Positions 44,843 through 53,154 of a stretch of 64,000 nucleotides of DNA are shown in pieces (the first letter of the stretch is position 1; every line of letters starts with the position of its first letter). Origin of the DNA: Roseomonas sp. OT10 (GTDB lineage Bacteria > Pseudomonadota > Alphaproteobacteria > Acetobacterales > Acetobacteraceae); the NCBI RefSeq assembly GCF_020991085.1, contig NZ_CP087719.1, positions 4,546,001 through 4,610,000 on the forward strand. Direction: 5' to 3'. A model generated the notes under the pieces. That model saw nothing but the letters and a program-made list of their open reading frames with translations. It searched no databases and was not told the origin of the DNA. The position numbers and the translations under genes are program-made.

Positions 44843-45654
44843 TGAGCGCCTCCCTCCTCGATGCCGCGACGCCCCGCCCTGGCTCGCGCTGGACGCCCCT
44901 GATCCGCGGCGCGACGCTGCCGCTGCTCCTGCTGGCCGGCTGGCAGGCCTGGGCGATGACCCTGCCGGAGGAGACGCGGGCGCCGTCCCCGGCCCGCGTG
45001 GCCACGACCTTCCTGCAACTCGTCGGCAGCGGCGACCTGCCTTCCTCGCTGTCACAGAGCTTGGGCCGGGTGATCAGCGGCTTCGCCATCGCGCTGGTGC
45101 TGGGCATCGCGCTCGGCATCGCCATGGGCAGCAACCGCACGATCCGCGCGGCCCTGGAGCCGATCGTGGAAGGCTTCCGCCCGGTGGCGCCGATGGCGAT
45201 GCTGCCCATCGCCATCATGTGGTTCGGCACCGGGACGCCGGCGTCGCTGTCGATCGTCAGCTACGCCGCCTTCTTCCCGCTCCTGCTCAACACCGTGCAC
45301 GGCGTGGCCCAGGTGGACCGCAAGCTGCTGCAGGCGGCGCGCACCATGGGGGTGCCCCGGCACCGCATCCTGCTGAAGGTGGTGCTGCCGGCGGCCTTGC
45401 CGGGCATCCTGCTCGGCGCCCGCCTGGCGCTCGGCGTCGCCTGGACGGCCATCATCGCGGCGGAGCTCGCTGTGGGGTCCAAGTCCGGCGGCGGCAGCTC
45501 GGGCGGCATCGGCGCGATGATGTTCGTCTTCTACGCCTACAGCATCGACCTCAACGGCATCGTGGTCTGCATGGTGGTGATCGGCGTCGTGGCGCTGGCC
45601 ATCGACCGGCTGTTCCGCGTGGCCGAGCGTCACCTCGTGCCCTGGAGGCAGTGA
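44842..45654 (+). CDS. ABC transporter permease, nitrate/sulfonate/taurine type
   Basis: Second SsuC/TauC-type permease, 270 residues, with the same blocks: FRPVAPMAMLPIAIMWFG, the EAA loop LLQAARTMGVPRHRILLKVV, and LPGILLGARLALGVAWTA. It starts on the stop codon of the first permease and ends 1 base before the ATPase gene. The pair and the ATPase make up the inner-membrane part of the importer. Confidence 0.93.
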   Translation: MSASLLDAATPRPGSRWTPLIRGATLPLLLLAGWQAWAMTLPEETRAPSPARVATTFLQLVGSGDLPSSLSQSLGRVISGFAIALVLGIALGIAMGSNRTIRAALEPIVEGFRPVAPMAMLPIAIMWFGTGTPASLSIVSYAAFFPLLLNTVHGVAQVDRKLLQAARTMGVPRHRILLKVVLPAALPGILLGARLALGVAWTAIIAAELAVGSKSGGGSSGGIGAMMFVFYAYSIDLNGIVVCMVVIGVVALAIDRLFRVAERHLVPWRQ

Positions 45655-45655
45655 C

Positions 45656-46468
45656 ATGACCGGACCCAAGCTGCGCCTGCGCAACGTCACCAAGGCCTTC
45701 ACCTCTCCCCGAACCCTCACGCGCACCCTGGCCGTGGCGGAGGTGAACCTGGACATCCAGGCAGGCGAGTTCATCTGCATCGTGGGCCCGTCCGGCTGCG
45801 GCAAGTCCACGGTGATGAACATGATCGCCGGGCTCGACATGCCCAGTTCCGGCAGCATCGAGATCGATGGCCGCCCCGTCACCGGGCCGGGTGCGGACCG
45901 TGGCGTGATGTTCCAGGACTATGCGCTTTTCCCCTGGCTCACGGTCGAGGACAACATCGGCTTCGGCCTGCGCAACGGCACGCCGGGCAACGGCATGAGC
46001 CGGGAGGCGGTGCAGGCGCGGATCCGCGAGCATGTGGAGCTGGTGCGCCTCTCGGGATCGGAAGCCAAGTTCCCGCACCAGCTCTCGGGCGGGATGCGGC
46101 AGCGCGTGGCGCTGGCGCGCCTCCTCGCCAACGGCCCGGAGGTCCTGCTGATGGACGAGCCCCTGGGCGCGCTGGACGCGCAGACGCGCCTGATCCTGCA
46201 GGCGGAGCTGCTGCGCATCTGGGGCGAGACGGCGCCGCGGGGCGAGCGCAGGACGGCGGTCTTCATCACGCACGACATCGAGGAGGCGGTGTTCCTCGCC
46301 GACCGCGTGGTGGTGATGAGCCGTCATCCGGGGCGGGTGCGGGCCGTCATCCCCGTGGACCTGCCGCGGCCACGCGGCGAGCATGCGCGTGCCAACCCGC
46401 GTTTCGGGCAGCTTTCGGAGGAGATCTGGAACCTGATCCGGACCGAGGCCTACGAGGCGATTGCCTGA
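45656..46468 (+). CDS. ABC transporter ATPase, nitrate/sulfonate/taurine type
   Basis: This 270-residue SsuB/TauB-like ATPase has Walker [10 protein letters not shown], signature LSGGMRQR, Walker [13 protein letters not shown] and the switch His in [16 protein letters not shown]. It powers the two permeases encoded immediately upstream. The receptor gene follows 37 bases downstream. Confidence 0.95.
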   Translation: MTGPKLRLRNVTKAFTSPRTLTRTLAVAEVNLDIQAGEFICIVGPSGCGKSTVMNMIAGLDMPSSGSIEIDGRPVTGPGADRGVMFQDYALFPWLTVEDNIGFGLRNGTPGNGMSREAVQARIREHVELVRLSGSEAKFPHQLSGGMRQRVALARLLANGPEVLLMDEPLGALDAQTRLILQAELLRIWGETAPRGERRTAVFITHDIEEAVFLADRVVVMSRHPGRVRAVIPVDLPRPRGEHARANPRFGQLSEEIWNLIRTEAYEAIA

Positions 46469-46505
46469 ACCGGAAACGACAACAAAAGACGATGGGAAGA
46501 CGTTC

Positions 46506-47729
46506 ATGAGGGATCTGACGATCGGGCGGCGGCTTCTGCTCGGAGGAGTCGGGGGCGCGGCGCTCGCCATGCCGTGGCTGGCCCGGGCGCAGGGCGGGCG
46601 GGAGGCGGCGAAGGTGTCCGTCGGGCGCATTCCCTGGGCCGCCTACAACTCGCCCATGACCCAGTACATGATCGAGAACAAGCTGTTCGAGCGGCGGGCG
46701 GCGGAGCTGGGCGTCGACCTGACCGTCGACTGGCGGGACTATCCGACGGCGCTGCCGATGGTGGAGGCCATCGTCGGCAACAACCTCGACATGGGGATGT
46801 GGGGCAACACGCCGATCATCCGCGCGATCTCGGCCAAGCTGCCGATCAGCCTGATGGTCGTCGGCGAGGGGCACCTGCGCCTGGTGCTGGCGACGCGCCG
46901 GGGTTCGCCGATCCGCACCATCCAGGACATCAAGGGCAAGACGGTCGGCGCGCTGCTGGGCGGCGACCCGTACAACGCCCTGACGCAGATGATGCGCTGG
47001 GAACTGGGCAGCGCCAATCCGCGGGACCACGGCATCCGGGTCGTCAACACGCCGACCCTTGCCCAGGCGGCCCAGGTGCCGAGCGGGATGGATGCGGCCA
47101 TCACCGTCTACCCCGCCTTCCTTGCGGCGGAGAGCACGGGCACCGCCGGGATCATGAACTCCTTCGGCTACACGGAGGACTACTACAAGGGCCCGGAGGG
47201 CGAGGGCGGCGGGATCATGCTGCCTTCGGTGCGGCGCTCCCCCTTCTTCCCGGACGGCTACTACCTGCACCGCTCCTTCTGGCTGGTGAACAACGCCCTG
47301 CTGGACCGCAATCCCAAGGTGGCCCTCGCCTTCCTGATGGCGCAGCAGGATGCGGTGAACGCGCTCACGGCCATGGAGGCGGGGGCTGTCTCGCAGCTGG
47401 TGAAGGAGTTCTGGAAGCTGGACCCGACGCAGGGCGCCAAGGTGGTCAACGACGACGTGATCGCGCGGCGCGGCTGGATCTGGCCGACCGAGGCGGATGC
47501 GCGCGCGGTTCTGGAGACATCCAAGTATCTCGTCGACTCCAAGATGATCCCGGCGCCGCTGACCTGGAGCCAGGTCAAGGAATCGTTCCGGCGCACCGCC
47601 CCGATCGTGAAGGAGGCGTTCGACCGGCTCGGCGGCAAGCCGGCGGCGAGCGAGTTCACCCGCACGGATGTCGGCGACCTGCGCGGGCGGCCGGTCTGGG
47701 AGATCGACCAGTGGGCCGAGCAGAGCTGA
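46506..47729 (+). CDS. NitT/TauT-type ABC transporter substrate-binding protein
   Basis: This 407-residue periplasmic receptor has a twin-arginine-like signal (IGRRLLLGGVGGAALAMPWL), then VSVGRIPWAAYNSPMTQYM and NLDMGMWGNTPIIRAISA, typical of receptors for sulfonates, nitrate and pyrimidine precursors. The ATG at 46506 is preceded by GGGAAG. It is longer than TauA/SsuA (about 320), with a C-terminal extension around DRLGGKPAASEFTRTDVG. The ligand is probably a small anion; whether it is a sulfonate is open. Confidence 0.92.
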   Translation: MRDLTIGRRLLLGGVGGAALAMPWLARAQGGREAAKVSVGRIPWAAYNSPMTQYMIENKLFERRAAELGVDLTVDWRDYPTALPMVEAIVGNNLDMGMWGNTPIIRAISAKLPISLMVVGEGHLRLVLATRRGSPIRTIQDIKGKTVGALLGGDPYNALTQMMRWELGSANPRDHGIRVVNTPTLAQAAQVPSGMDAAITVYPAFLAAESTGTAGIMNSFGYTEDYYKGPEGEGGGIMLPSVRRSPFFPDGYYLHRSFWLVNNALLDRNPKVALAFLMAQQDAVNALTAMEAGAVSQLVKEFWKLDPTQGAKVVNDDVIARRGWIWPTEADARAVLETSKYLVDSKMIPAPLTWSQVKESFRRTAPIVKEAFDRLGGKPAASEFTRTDVGDLRGRPVWEIDQWAEQS

Positions 47730-47753
47730 TCGGACAGGAACGGAGGGCGTGAC

Positions 47754-48668
47754 ATGAAGGTGGGATTCATCGGGGTCGGCGTGATGGGCGGGCCCATGGC
47801 ATCGAACGTGCTGAAGGGCGGCCATGACCTGACCGTCTTCGACCTGGACGGCGACGCGGTGCGGCGGCTGGTGGAGGCGGGCGCGACGGGGGCGAGTTCG
47901 GCCCGCGAGGTCGGCGCGGCGAGCGAGGTGGTGGTCACGATGCTGCCGGAGCCGCGGCACGTGCGGGAGGCGCTGCTGGGACCGGACGGTGCGGCGCGGG
48001 GCATGCGGCCGGGCGGCGTGGTGATCGACATGAGCACGATCGACCCGGTGTCCTCCCGCGCCATCGCCGACGAGCTGGCGGCGCTTGGCATCGAGATGGT
48101 GGACAGCCCGGTGGGCAAGACCTCCGAGCATGCCGCCACCGGCACGCTGACTCTGATGGTCGGCGGCAAGCCGGAGGTGATCGAGCGGGTGAAGCCCGTG
48201 CTCGACTGCATGGGCAACGAGACCTACCTCTGCGGCGGCGTCGGTGCCGGGCATGCGATGAAGACGGTGAACAACCTGCTCGCCACCACGATCATGGCGG
48301 CGAACACGGAGGCGCTGGCGATCGGCGTCAAGTGCGGGCTGACGCTGGAGCTGATGATGGAGGTCATGAAGACCACCATGGCGAACAACGCCCAGCTCTA
48401 CGTCGCCATGCCCAAGAAGGCCTTCAAGGGCGACGACTCACCGGGCTTCATGGTCAAGCTGGCCTGCAAGGACGTGCGCCAGGCGGTCGAGCTTGCGCGC
48501 AGCCAGGGCTTCGAGCCGCATGTCGGCGCCGCCTGCCAGCGCACGCTGGAGGAGGCGATGGAGAAGGGCTTCGCCAGCCGCGACACCGCGGCGCTGATGC
48601 GCATCCGCGAGGACCAGCTCGGCATCAAGGTGCGGCCGGCCGATCCGCAGCTGATGCGGGTGGCCTGA
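47754..48668 (+). CDS. 3-hydroxyisobutyrate dehydrogenase-family reductase, YihU-like
   Basis: 304 residues of the beta-hydroxyacid dehydrogenase family: NAD(P) motif GFIGVGVMGGPMA at the N-terminus and catalytic Lys170 (GHAMKTVNNLL). The substrate-binding segment reads VDSPVGKTSEHAATGTL. Most relatives (GarR, HibA) have APVSGG there, whereas the sulfolactaldehyde reductase YihU has PVGRTS with the sulfonate-binding Arg at nearly the same position. Lys122 here could bind a similar anion. This supports, but does not prove, a three-carbon sulfonate substrate. Tartronate semialdehyde reductase is the main alternative. It sits between the ABC receptor and the UxaA-type lyase genes. Confidence 0.9.
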   Translation: MKVGFIGVGVMGGPMASNVLKGGHDLTVFDLDGDAVRRLVEAGATGASSAREVGAASEVVVTMLPEPRHVREALLGPDGAARGMRPGGVVIDMSTIDPVSSRAIADELAALGIEMVDSPVGKTSEHAATGTLTLMVGGKPEVIERVKPVLDCMGNETYLCGGVGAGHAMKTVNNLLATTIMAANTEALAIGVKCGLTLELMMEVMKTTMANNAQLYVAMPKKAFKGDDSPGFMVKLACKDVRQAVELARSQGFEPHVGAACQRTLEEAMEKGFASRDTAALMRIREDQLGIKVRPADPQLMRVA

Positions 48669-48690
48669 AGCCTTGCCCGGCAGCGGCGAC

Positions 48691-49848
48691 ATGGCGACCT
48701 TCCTCGGCTTCCGCCGGGCGGACGGGCAGGTGGGGGTCCGCAACCACCTGCTGGTCCTGTCCACGGGCGGGTTGACGGGCCGGACGGCGCGACGCGTTGC
48801 CGCCGCTCTGGCGGGCGCCGTGGTCGTCGTGCTGCCGCACAGCGCCGGGCTGGTCGGGCGGGACCTCCTCCTGCACCGCCGGGCCATCGCGGCGCTCGCG
48901 ACGCATCCGAACGTGGGCGCCTGCGTGCTGGTGGGCGACAACCCGGTGGTGATGCGCCAGGCGCTGTCCGATATCGCGCCCAGCGGGCGGCCGCATGTGG
49001 GCCTCACGCTGGACGATTGCGGCCATGACGGGCTGGCGCTGACCGACCGCGCGCTGCGGGCGGGGGCGGGGCTCGCCCGGCTGATCTCGCGGGACCGGCG
49101 CACTGCCGAACCCGCCGCGGCCCTCGGCATCGGGCTGGAGTGCGGGCGCTCCGACCCGAGCTCCGGCCTGGTCGCGAACCCCCTGCTCGGGCTGCTGGCC
49201 GACTGGCTGGTGGATGCGGGCGGCTGGGCGGTGCTGGGCGAGACGCTGGAATGGCTGGGTGCGGAGCAGTTGCTGGCGGCCCGCGCCCGTACGGCGGACG
49301 CGGCGGCCGCGATCACCGGCGCCGTGCTGGAGCGGGAGCGCATCGCGGTGGCGGCGGGCCTCGACCTGCTCGGCAGCAATCCGGGGCCGACCAACATCGC
49401 CGCCGGCCTTTCCACCATCGAGGAGAAGTCCCTGGGCAACGTCGCCAAGAGCGGGTCGCGCCCGATCGAGGGCCTGCTCGGTTATGGCGATGCGCCGCCG
49501 CGGCGCGGCCTGTGGACCATGGACGCCTCCGCCTACGCACCGAAGTCGCTGACCGGCTTCGTGCTGTCCGGTGCCCAGGTGATGCTCTTCACCACGGGGG
49601 TCGGGAATCCCTACGCGAGCGCGCTCTCCCCGACGATCAAGCTCAGCGCCAATCCCGAGACCTGCGCCGCCCTGGGCGAGCAGCTCGACTACGACGCGAG
49701 CCCGGCCTTCATTGGCCGGGAGAGCCTGGCGGAAGCGGCGCTCTCCCTGCGCCGCCGCCTGCTCGACATCGCCTCGGGCGAGGCGACCTGGGGGGAGATC
49801 ACGCGGGAGGGGGACGAGGTGCTCAGCCGCTTCGGGCAGGCCCTGTGA
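48691..49848 (+). CDS. UxaA-family lyase large subunit (altronate dehydratase / SuyB-like)
   Basis: This 385-residue catalytic domain of the UxaA/GarD/SuyB family shows RADGQVGVRNHLLVLS, LECGRSDPSSGLVANP, STIEEKSLGNVAKSG and PTIKLSANPETC. All are recognised family blocks. The family includes metal-dependent altronate and galactarate dehydratases and (2R)-sulfolactate sulfo-lyase. Its partner SAF domain is a separate gene downstream, as in SuyA/SuyB. The ATG at 48691 is preferred to a TTG at 48673; neither has a strong ribosome binding site. It overlaps the small-subunit gene by 1 base. Confidence 0.9.
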   Translation: MATFLGFRRADGQVGVRNHLLVLSTGGLTGRTARRVAAALAGAVVVVLPHSAGLVGRDLLLHRRAIAALATHPNVGACVLVGDNPVVMRQALSDIAPSGRPHVGLTLDDCGHDGLALTDRALRAGAGLARLISRDRRTAEPAAALGIGLECGRSDPSSGLVANPLLGLLADWLVDAGGWAVLGETLEWLGAEQLLAARARTADAAAAITGAVLERERIAVAAGLDLLGSNPGPTNIAAGLSTIEEKSLGNVAKSGSRPIEGLLGYGDAPPRRGLWTMDASAYAPKSLTGFVLSGAQVMLFTTGVGNPYASALSPTIKLSANPETCAALGEQLDYDASPAFIGRESLAEAALSLRRRLLDIASGEATWGEITREGDEVLSRFGQAL

Positions 49849-50135
49849 TGGACACGGATGCCATCCGCCTTGAGGCGGCGGACAACGTCGCCACCGTGCT
49901 GCGGCCCGTGGCCGCGGGCGAGTCCATCCGCGTGGCCTGTGGCGCCGACGTGCGGCTCCTCCCGGCCATCGACGCGATCCCCATGTGCCACAAGATCAGC
50001 CTCCTGCCGATCGCGCAGGGGCAGGCGGTGGTCAAGTACGGGCAGGCCATCGGGTTGGCCTCGGCACCCGTGGAGGCGGGGCGGCACGTCCACGTGCACA
50101 ACCTCCGCAGCGCGCGGGCGGGAGGGGCGTCGTGA
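49848..50135 (+). CDS. SAF-domain small subunit (SuyA / UxaA N-terminal domain-like)
   Basis: This 95-residue SAF domain has IPMCHKISLLPIAQG, VVKYGQAIGLA and GRHVHVHNL, the conserved core that completes the active site of UxaA-type lyases. Standalone small subunits of this size occur as SuyA and as split altronate dehydratases. It starts on the last base of the large-subunit gene and overlaps the GntR gene by 4 bases, so stoichiometric production is likely. Confidence 0.92.
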   Translation: MDTDAIRLEAADNVATVLRPVAAGESIRVACGADVRLLPAIDAIPMCHKISLLPIAQGQAVVKYGQAIGLASAPVEAGRHVHVHNLRSARAGGAS

Positions 50136-50860
50136 AGGGCGGCGAGTTCCCGACGGCGGCGCGCGGCCGGCTGGCCGACCACGCCTACAACGTGCTGCTG
50201 CACAAGATCGTCACTGGCGAGTTCCGGGAAGGCGATCCGCTTCCTTCGGAGAAGGAGCTGTGCGCCCTGTTCGAGATCTCGCGCCCCGTCGTGCGCGAGG
50301 CGCTGCAGCGACTGCGGGAGCAGGGCGTGATCACCTCGCGACGCGGGGCCGGGTCCTTCGTGCAGAAGGCGCTGCCGGAGGAGGTGTCGTCCACCCAGGT
50401 GGTCCGCAAGCGTCAGGAGATGCTGGAGAACCTGGAGTTCCGCCACGCCATAGAGCCCCAGGCGGCGGCCCTCGCGGCCGAGCGCCGGCTCGACTCCGAC
50501 CTTGCCGCGATCCAGGAGGCGATCGATCGCTACGCGCGTGCCGCCCTCGAGGGCAGCCCCGCGGCGCATCTGGACTTCCGCTTCCACCTGGCCGTCGCCA
50601 CGGCCTCGCACAACCGCCGCTTCGTCGACGCGATCTGCTCCGTCGAGCAGGACATCTCGCACGGGGTCAACCTGTCGCGCTTCCTGTCGCATTTCGCGCA
50701 TCTGGAGCGAAGCCGCAGCGTGCTAGCCGACCACACCCGCATCCTCGTCGCCATCCGGCAGAAGCGGCCGGAGGAAGCCCGCCGCGCGATGCGCGCCCAT
50801 CTCGAGAATGCCCGCCTGCGCATGATCGACGCGCAGCCGGCGCTGGCCGATTCCGCATAG
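50132..50860 (+). CDS. GntR family transcriptional regulator, FadR/FCD type
   Basis: This 242-residue regulator has a winged helix (LPSEKELCALFEISRPVVREA, wing SRRGAGSFV) and an FCD effector domain with LDFRFHLAVATA and DHTRILVAIRQK. The GTG at 50132 follows GGGAGGGG and overlaps the small-subunit stop in a GTGA junction. It lies inside the cluster it probably controls. The elements at 42007 and 43877 are candidate binding sites, and the effector should be the substrate or an early intermediate. Confidence 0.92.
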   Translation: MKGGEFPTAARGRLADHAYNVLLHKIVTGEFREGDPLPSEKELCALFEISRPVVREALQRLREQGVITSRRGAGSFVQKALPEEVSSTQVVRKRQEMLENLEFRHAIEPQAAALAAERRLDSDLAAIQEAIDRYARAALEGSPAAHLDFRFHLAVATASHNRRFVDAICSVEQDISHGVNLSRFLSHFAHLERSRSVLADHTRILVAIRQKRPEEARRAMRAHLENARLRMIDAQPALADSA

Positions 50861-50874
50861 CAAAGGACGATGCC

Positions 50875-51195
50875 ATGCCTGCCTATGTCATCAACGACAT
50901 GGAAGTCACCAACCCCGAACTGCTGGAGGAGTACAAGAAGCTCTCGCCGGCGACCGTGGCCAAGTTCGGCGGCCGCTTCCTCGCGCGCGGCGGCCCGCAC
51001 GGCGTCCTGGAGGGCGACTGGCAGCCCAAGCGGCTGGTGATCCTGGAGTTCCCGGACCGGGCGCAGGCGGAGGCCTGGGCCAACTCGGCGGAATACGCGC
51101 CGGCCAAGCAGGTCCGGCTGCGTGCGTCCCGCTCCAACATCGTCGTGGTCGAGGGCGCCGCGCCGCCCGCCACCCCCGCAGGGAACCCGACATGA
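50875..51195 (+). CDS. DUF1330 family protein
   Basis: 106 residues with the DUF1330 pattern: AYVINDMEVTNPELLEEY, then FGGRFLARGGPHGVLEGDW and RLVILEFPDRAQAEAW. The fold is a dimeric ferredoxin-like barrel and the function is undefined. Such proteins often sit beside degradation enzymes. It overlaps the EthD gene by 4 bases (ATGA). Confidence 0.92.
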   Translation: MPAYVINDMEVTNPELLEEYKKLSPATVAKFGGRFLARGGPHGVLEGDWQPKRLVILEFPDRAQAEAWANSAEYAPAKQVRLRASRSNIVVVEGAAPPATPAGNPT

Positions 51196-51521
51196 GCCGG
51201 ACCTACGTCAAGCGCCTTGGCATCCTGAAGCGGCGCGACGACATGACGCATGAGCAGTTCGTCGCCCACTGGATGGGGACGCACGCGACCCTGTGCAAGA
51301 AGCTGCCAGGCCTGCGGCGCTATTCCGTGAACCTGGTGGACCGGGAGCGCTTCGCGGCCTTCGGCTATGACGGCTTCTCCGAGCTGTGGTTCGATTCCGA
51401 GGAGGACCTGCACGCCGCCTTCGCCAGCGCGGAGGGCCGGACGCTCCTCGCCGACCTGCCCAACTTCACCTCCCGCATCGACCCGATCATCTCGGTCGAG
51501 ACGCAGATGCTGTGGCCATGA
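51192..51521 (+). CDS. EthD family protein
   Basis: 109 residues with the EthD core VKRLGILKRRDDMTHEQF and HWMGTHATLCKKLPGLRRY, a dimeric alpha+beta barrel. EthD proteins are found with ether, aromatic and sugar catabolic genes, where a role as isomerase, mutarotase-like or accessory protein has been suggested. It has 4-base overlaps with both neighbours, DUF1330 upstream and SDR downstream, which argues that it works in the same pathway. Confidence 0.92.
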   Translation: MSRTYVKRLGILKRRDDMTHEQFVAHWMGTHATLCKKLPGLRRYSVNLVDRERFAAFGYDGFSELWFDSEEDLHAAFASAEGRTLLADLPNFTSRIDPIISVETQMLWP

Positions 51522-52291
51522 GCGAGGTGGAGAGAGGCGGCACGCGGCTCGCCGACAAGGTCGCGATCGTCACCGGCGCGGGCGGGGGCTTCGGCGAGGG
51601 CATCGCCCGTCGCTTCGTGGCCGAGGGCGCCAGGGTCGCCGTGGTGGATCTGCGCGGGGAGGCCGCGGAGCGTGTGGCGGCCTCGCTGGGCGGGGCGGCG
51701 ATCGCGCTCCAGGCGGATGTGGGCTCGCCCCAGGACGTGGCGCGGGTGGTGGCCGAAGCCCGGGAAAGGCTCGGCACGCCGGGGATCCTCGTCAACAACG
51801 CGGGCATCGCCCATCGCAACAAGCCGCTCCTGGAGGTGACGGAGGAGGAGTTCGACCGCATGTTCCGGGTGAACGTGAAGTCGATCTTCCTCTTCGTGAA
51901 CGAGATCGCGCCCATCCTGCGCGACGCGGGCGGTGGCGTGATCCTCAACGTGGGTTCCACCGCCGGCATCCGGCCACGCCCCGGCCTCACCTGGTACAAT
52001 GCCACCAAGGGGGCGGTGAACCTCGTCTCCAAGTCGCTGGCGGTCGAGCTGGCGCCCTGGAGGATCCGGGTCAACTGCATCTCGCCCGTGATGGGGGAGA
52101 CGGGGCTGCTCGAAACCTTCATGGGCGTGCCGGACACGCCGGAGAACCGGGCAAAGTTCATCGGCACCATCCCCCTCGGCCGCATGTCGCGCCCGTCCGA
52201 CATCGCCAATGCGGCGCTCTACCTTGCCTCCGACGAGGCGGAGTTCATCACCGGGGTCGACTTCCCCGTGGATGGGGGGCGGACGGTGTGA
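51518..52291 (+). CDS. SDR family NAD(P)-dependent oxidoreductase
   Basis: This 257-residue short-chain dehydrogenase has TGAGGGFGEG as cofactor motif, NNAGIAHRN, catalytic Tyr160 and Lys164 (YNATK) and FITGVDFPVDGG. Because the next gene encodes an SMP-30 lactonase and overlaps it by 4 bases (GTGA), an aldose or other cyclic hemiacetal oxidised to a lactone is the natural expectation. The same SDR-plus-SMP-30 order occurs in several oxidative sugar routes, including the sulfoquinovose Entner-Doudoroff route. Confidence 0.94.
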   Translation: MSEVERGGTRLADKVAIVTGAGGGFGEGIARRFVAEGARVAVVDLRGEAAERVAASLGGAAIALQADVGSPQDVARVVAEARERLGTPGILVNNAGIAHRNKPLLEVTEEEFDRMFRVNVKSIFLFVNEIAPILRDAGGGVILNVGSTAGIRPRPGLTWYNATKGAVNLVSKSLAVELAPWRIRVNCISPVMGETGLLETFMGVPDTPENRAKFIGTIPLGRMSRPSDIANAALYLASDEAEFITGVDFPVDGGRTV

Positions 52292-53154
52292 CCTTCCGCC
52301 GGATCGGGTCGCAGCGGGACATCCTGGGCGAGAGCCCGGTCTGGGATGCGGAGGCCCAGTCGCTCTTCTGGGTCGATATCCGCCGCCCGGCGCTGCGCCG
52401 GCTCGATCGGGACGGCCAGGTCGAAACCCGCGTCATGCCCGACCTCGTGGGCTCCCTGGCGCTGGCGGGAAAGGGGCGCCTGCTCGTCGCCTTTGCGGGG
52501 GAGGTGGCGCTGTACGACTGGGCCGCCTCCCGCACGGAGACGGTGGCCGTGCTCCCCGACCGGCCGCCCGGTCACCGCTTCAACGACGGGCGCTGCGACC
52601 GGCAGGGCCGCTTCTGGGTCGGCACCATGCACAACGACACCCGCGCACCGGAGGGCACGCTGTTCCGCCTCGACGGCACGCGGCTCACTCCCGTGCGCGA
52701 CGGCATCTGCATTCCGAACAGCCTGGCCTGGAGCCCGGACGGACGCACCATGTACTTCGCGGACTCGCTGCGGCGTGCCATCGAGGCACATCCCTTCGAT
52801 CCGCGGACGGGGGTTCCGCAGCCGGGGCGCGACATCGCGCGAACCAGCCCGCCGGGCTTTCCGGACGGCTCGACGGTGGATGCGGAAGGCTTCCTGTGGA
52901 ACGCCGAGTTCCATTCGGCCCGCCTGGTCCGCTACGCGCCGGACGGGCGCATCGACCGCGTTGTGCCCACGCCGGTCGACAGGCCGACGAGCTGCGGCTT
53001 CGGCGGGCCGGCGCTCCAGACCCTCTACGTTACCACCACCAGCCAGGCCATGAGCGAGACGGAGTTGCGCGAACATCCCCTGGCCGGCGCGCTGCTGGCC
53101 TTCGAGCCCGGCGTCCCCGGCCTGCCCGAACCCCTCTGGAAGCCCGCGGCATGA
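52288..53154 (+). CDS. SMP-30/gluconolactonase family lactonase
   Basis: This 288-residue propeller hydrolase has family metal ligands at Glu15 (LGESPVWD), Asn99 (HRFNDGRCD), Asn144 (IPNSLAWS) and Asp193 (FPDGSTVD), close to Glu18, Asn103, Asn154 and Asp204 of human SMP-30. It should open a sugar-type lactone. The GTG start overlaps the SDR stop, and its own TGA overlaps the ATG of the enolase-superfamily gene. This makes a tightly coupled oxidise-hydrolyse-dehydrate series. Confidence 0.94.
   Translation: MTFRRIGSQRDILGESPVWDAEAQSLFWVDIRRPALRRLDRDGQVETRVMPDLVGSLALAGKGRLLVAFAGEVALYDWAASRTETVAVLPDRPPGHRFNDGRCDRQGRFWVGTMHNDTRAPEGTLFRLDGTRLTPVRDGICIPNSLAWSPDGRTMYFADSLRRAIEAHPFDPRTGVPQPGRDIARTSPPGFPDGSTVDAEGFLWNAEFHSARLVRYAPDGRIDRVVPTPVDRPTSCGFGGPALQTLYVTTTSQAMSETELREHPLAGALLAFEPGVPGLPEPLWKPAA

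Noticed and set aside
48691-50135. Firm naming of the lyase pair as suyB/suyA
   Set aside because: The motifs are common to altronate/galactarate dehydratases. The sulfonate reading rests on context and is kept as a hypothesis.
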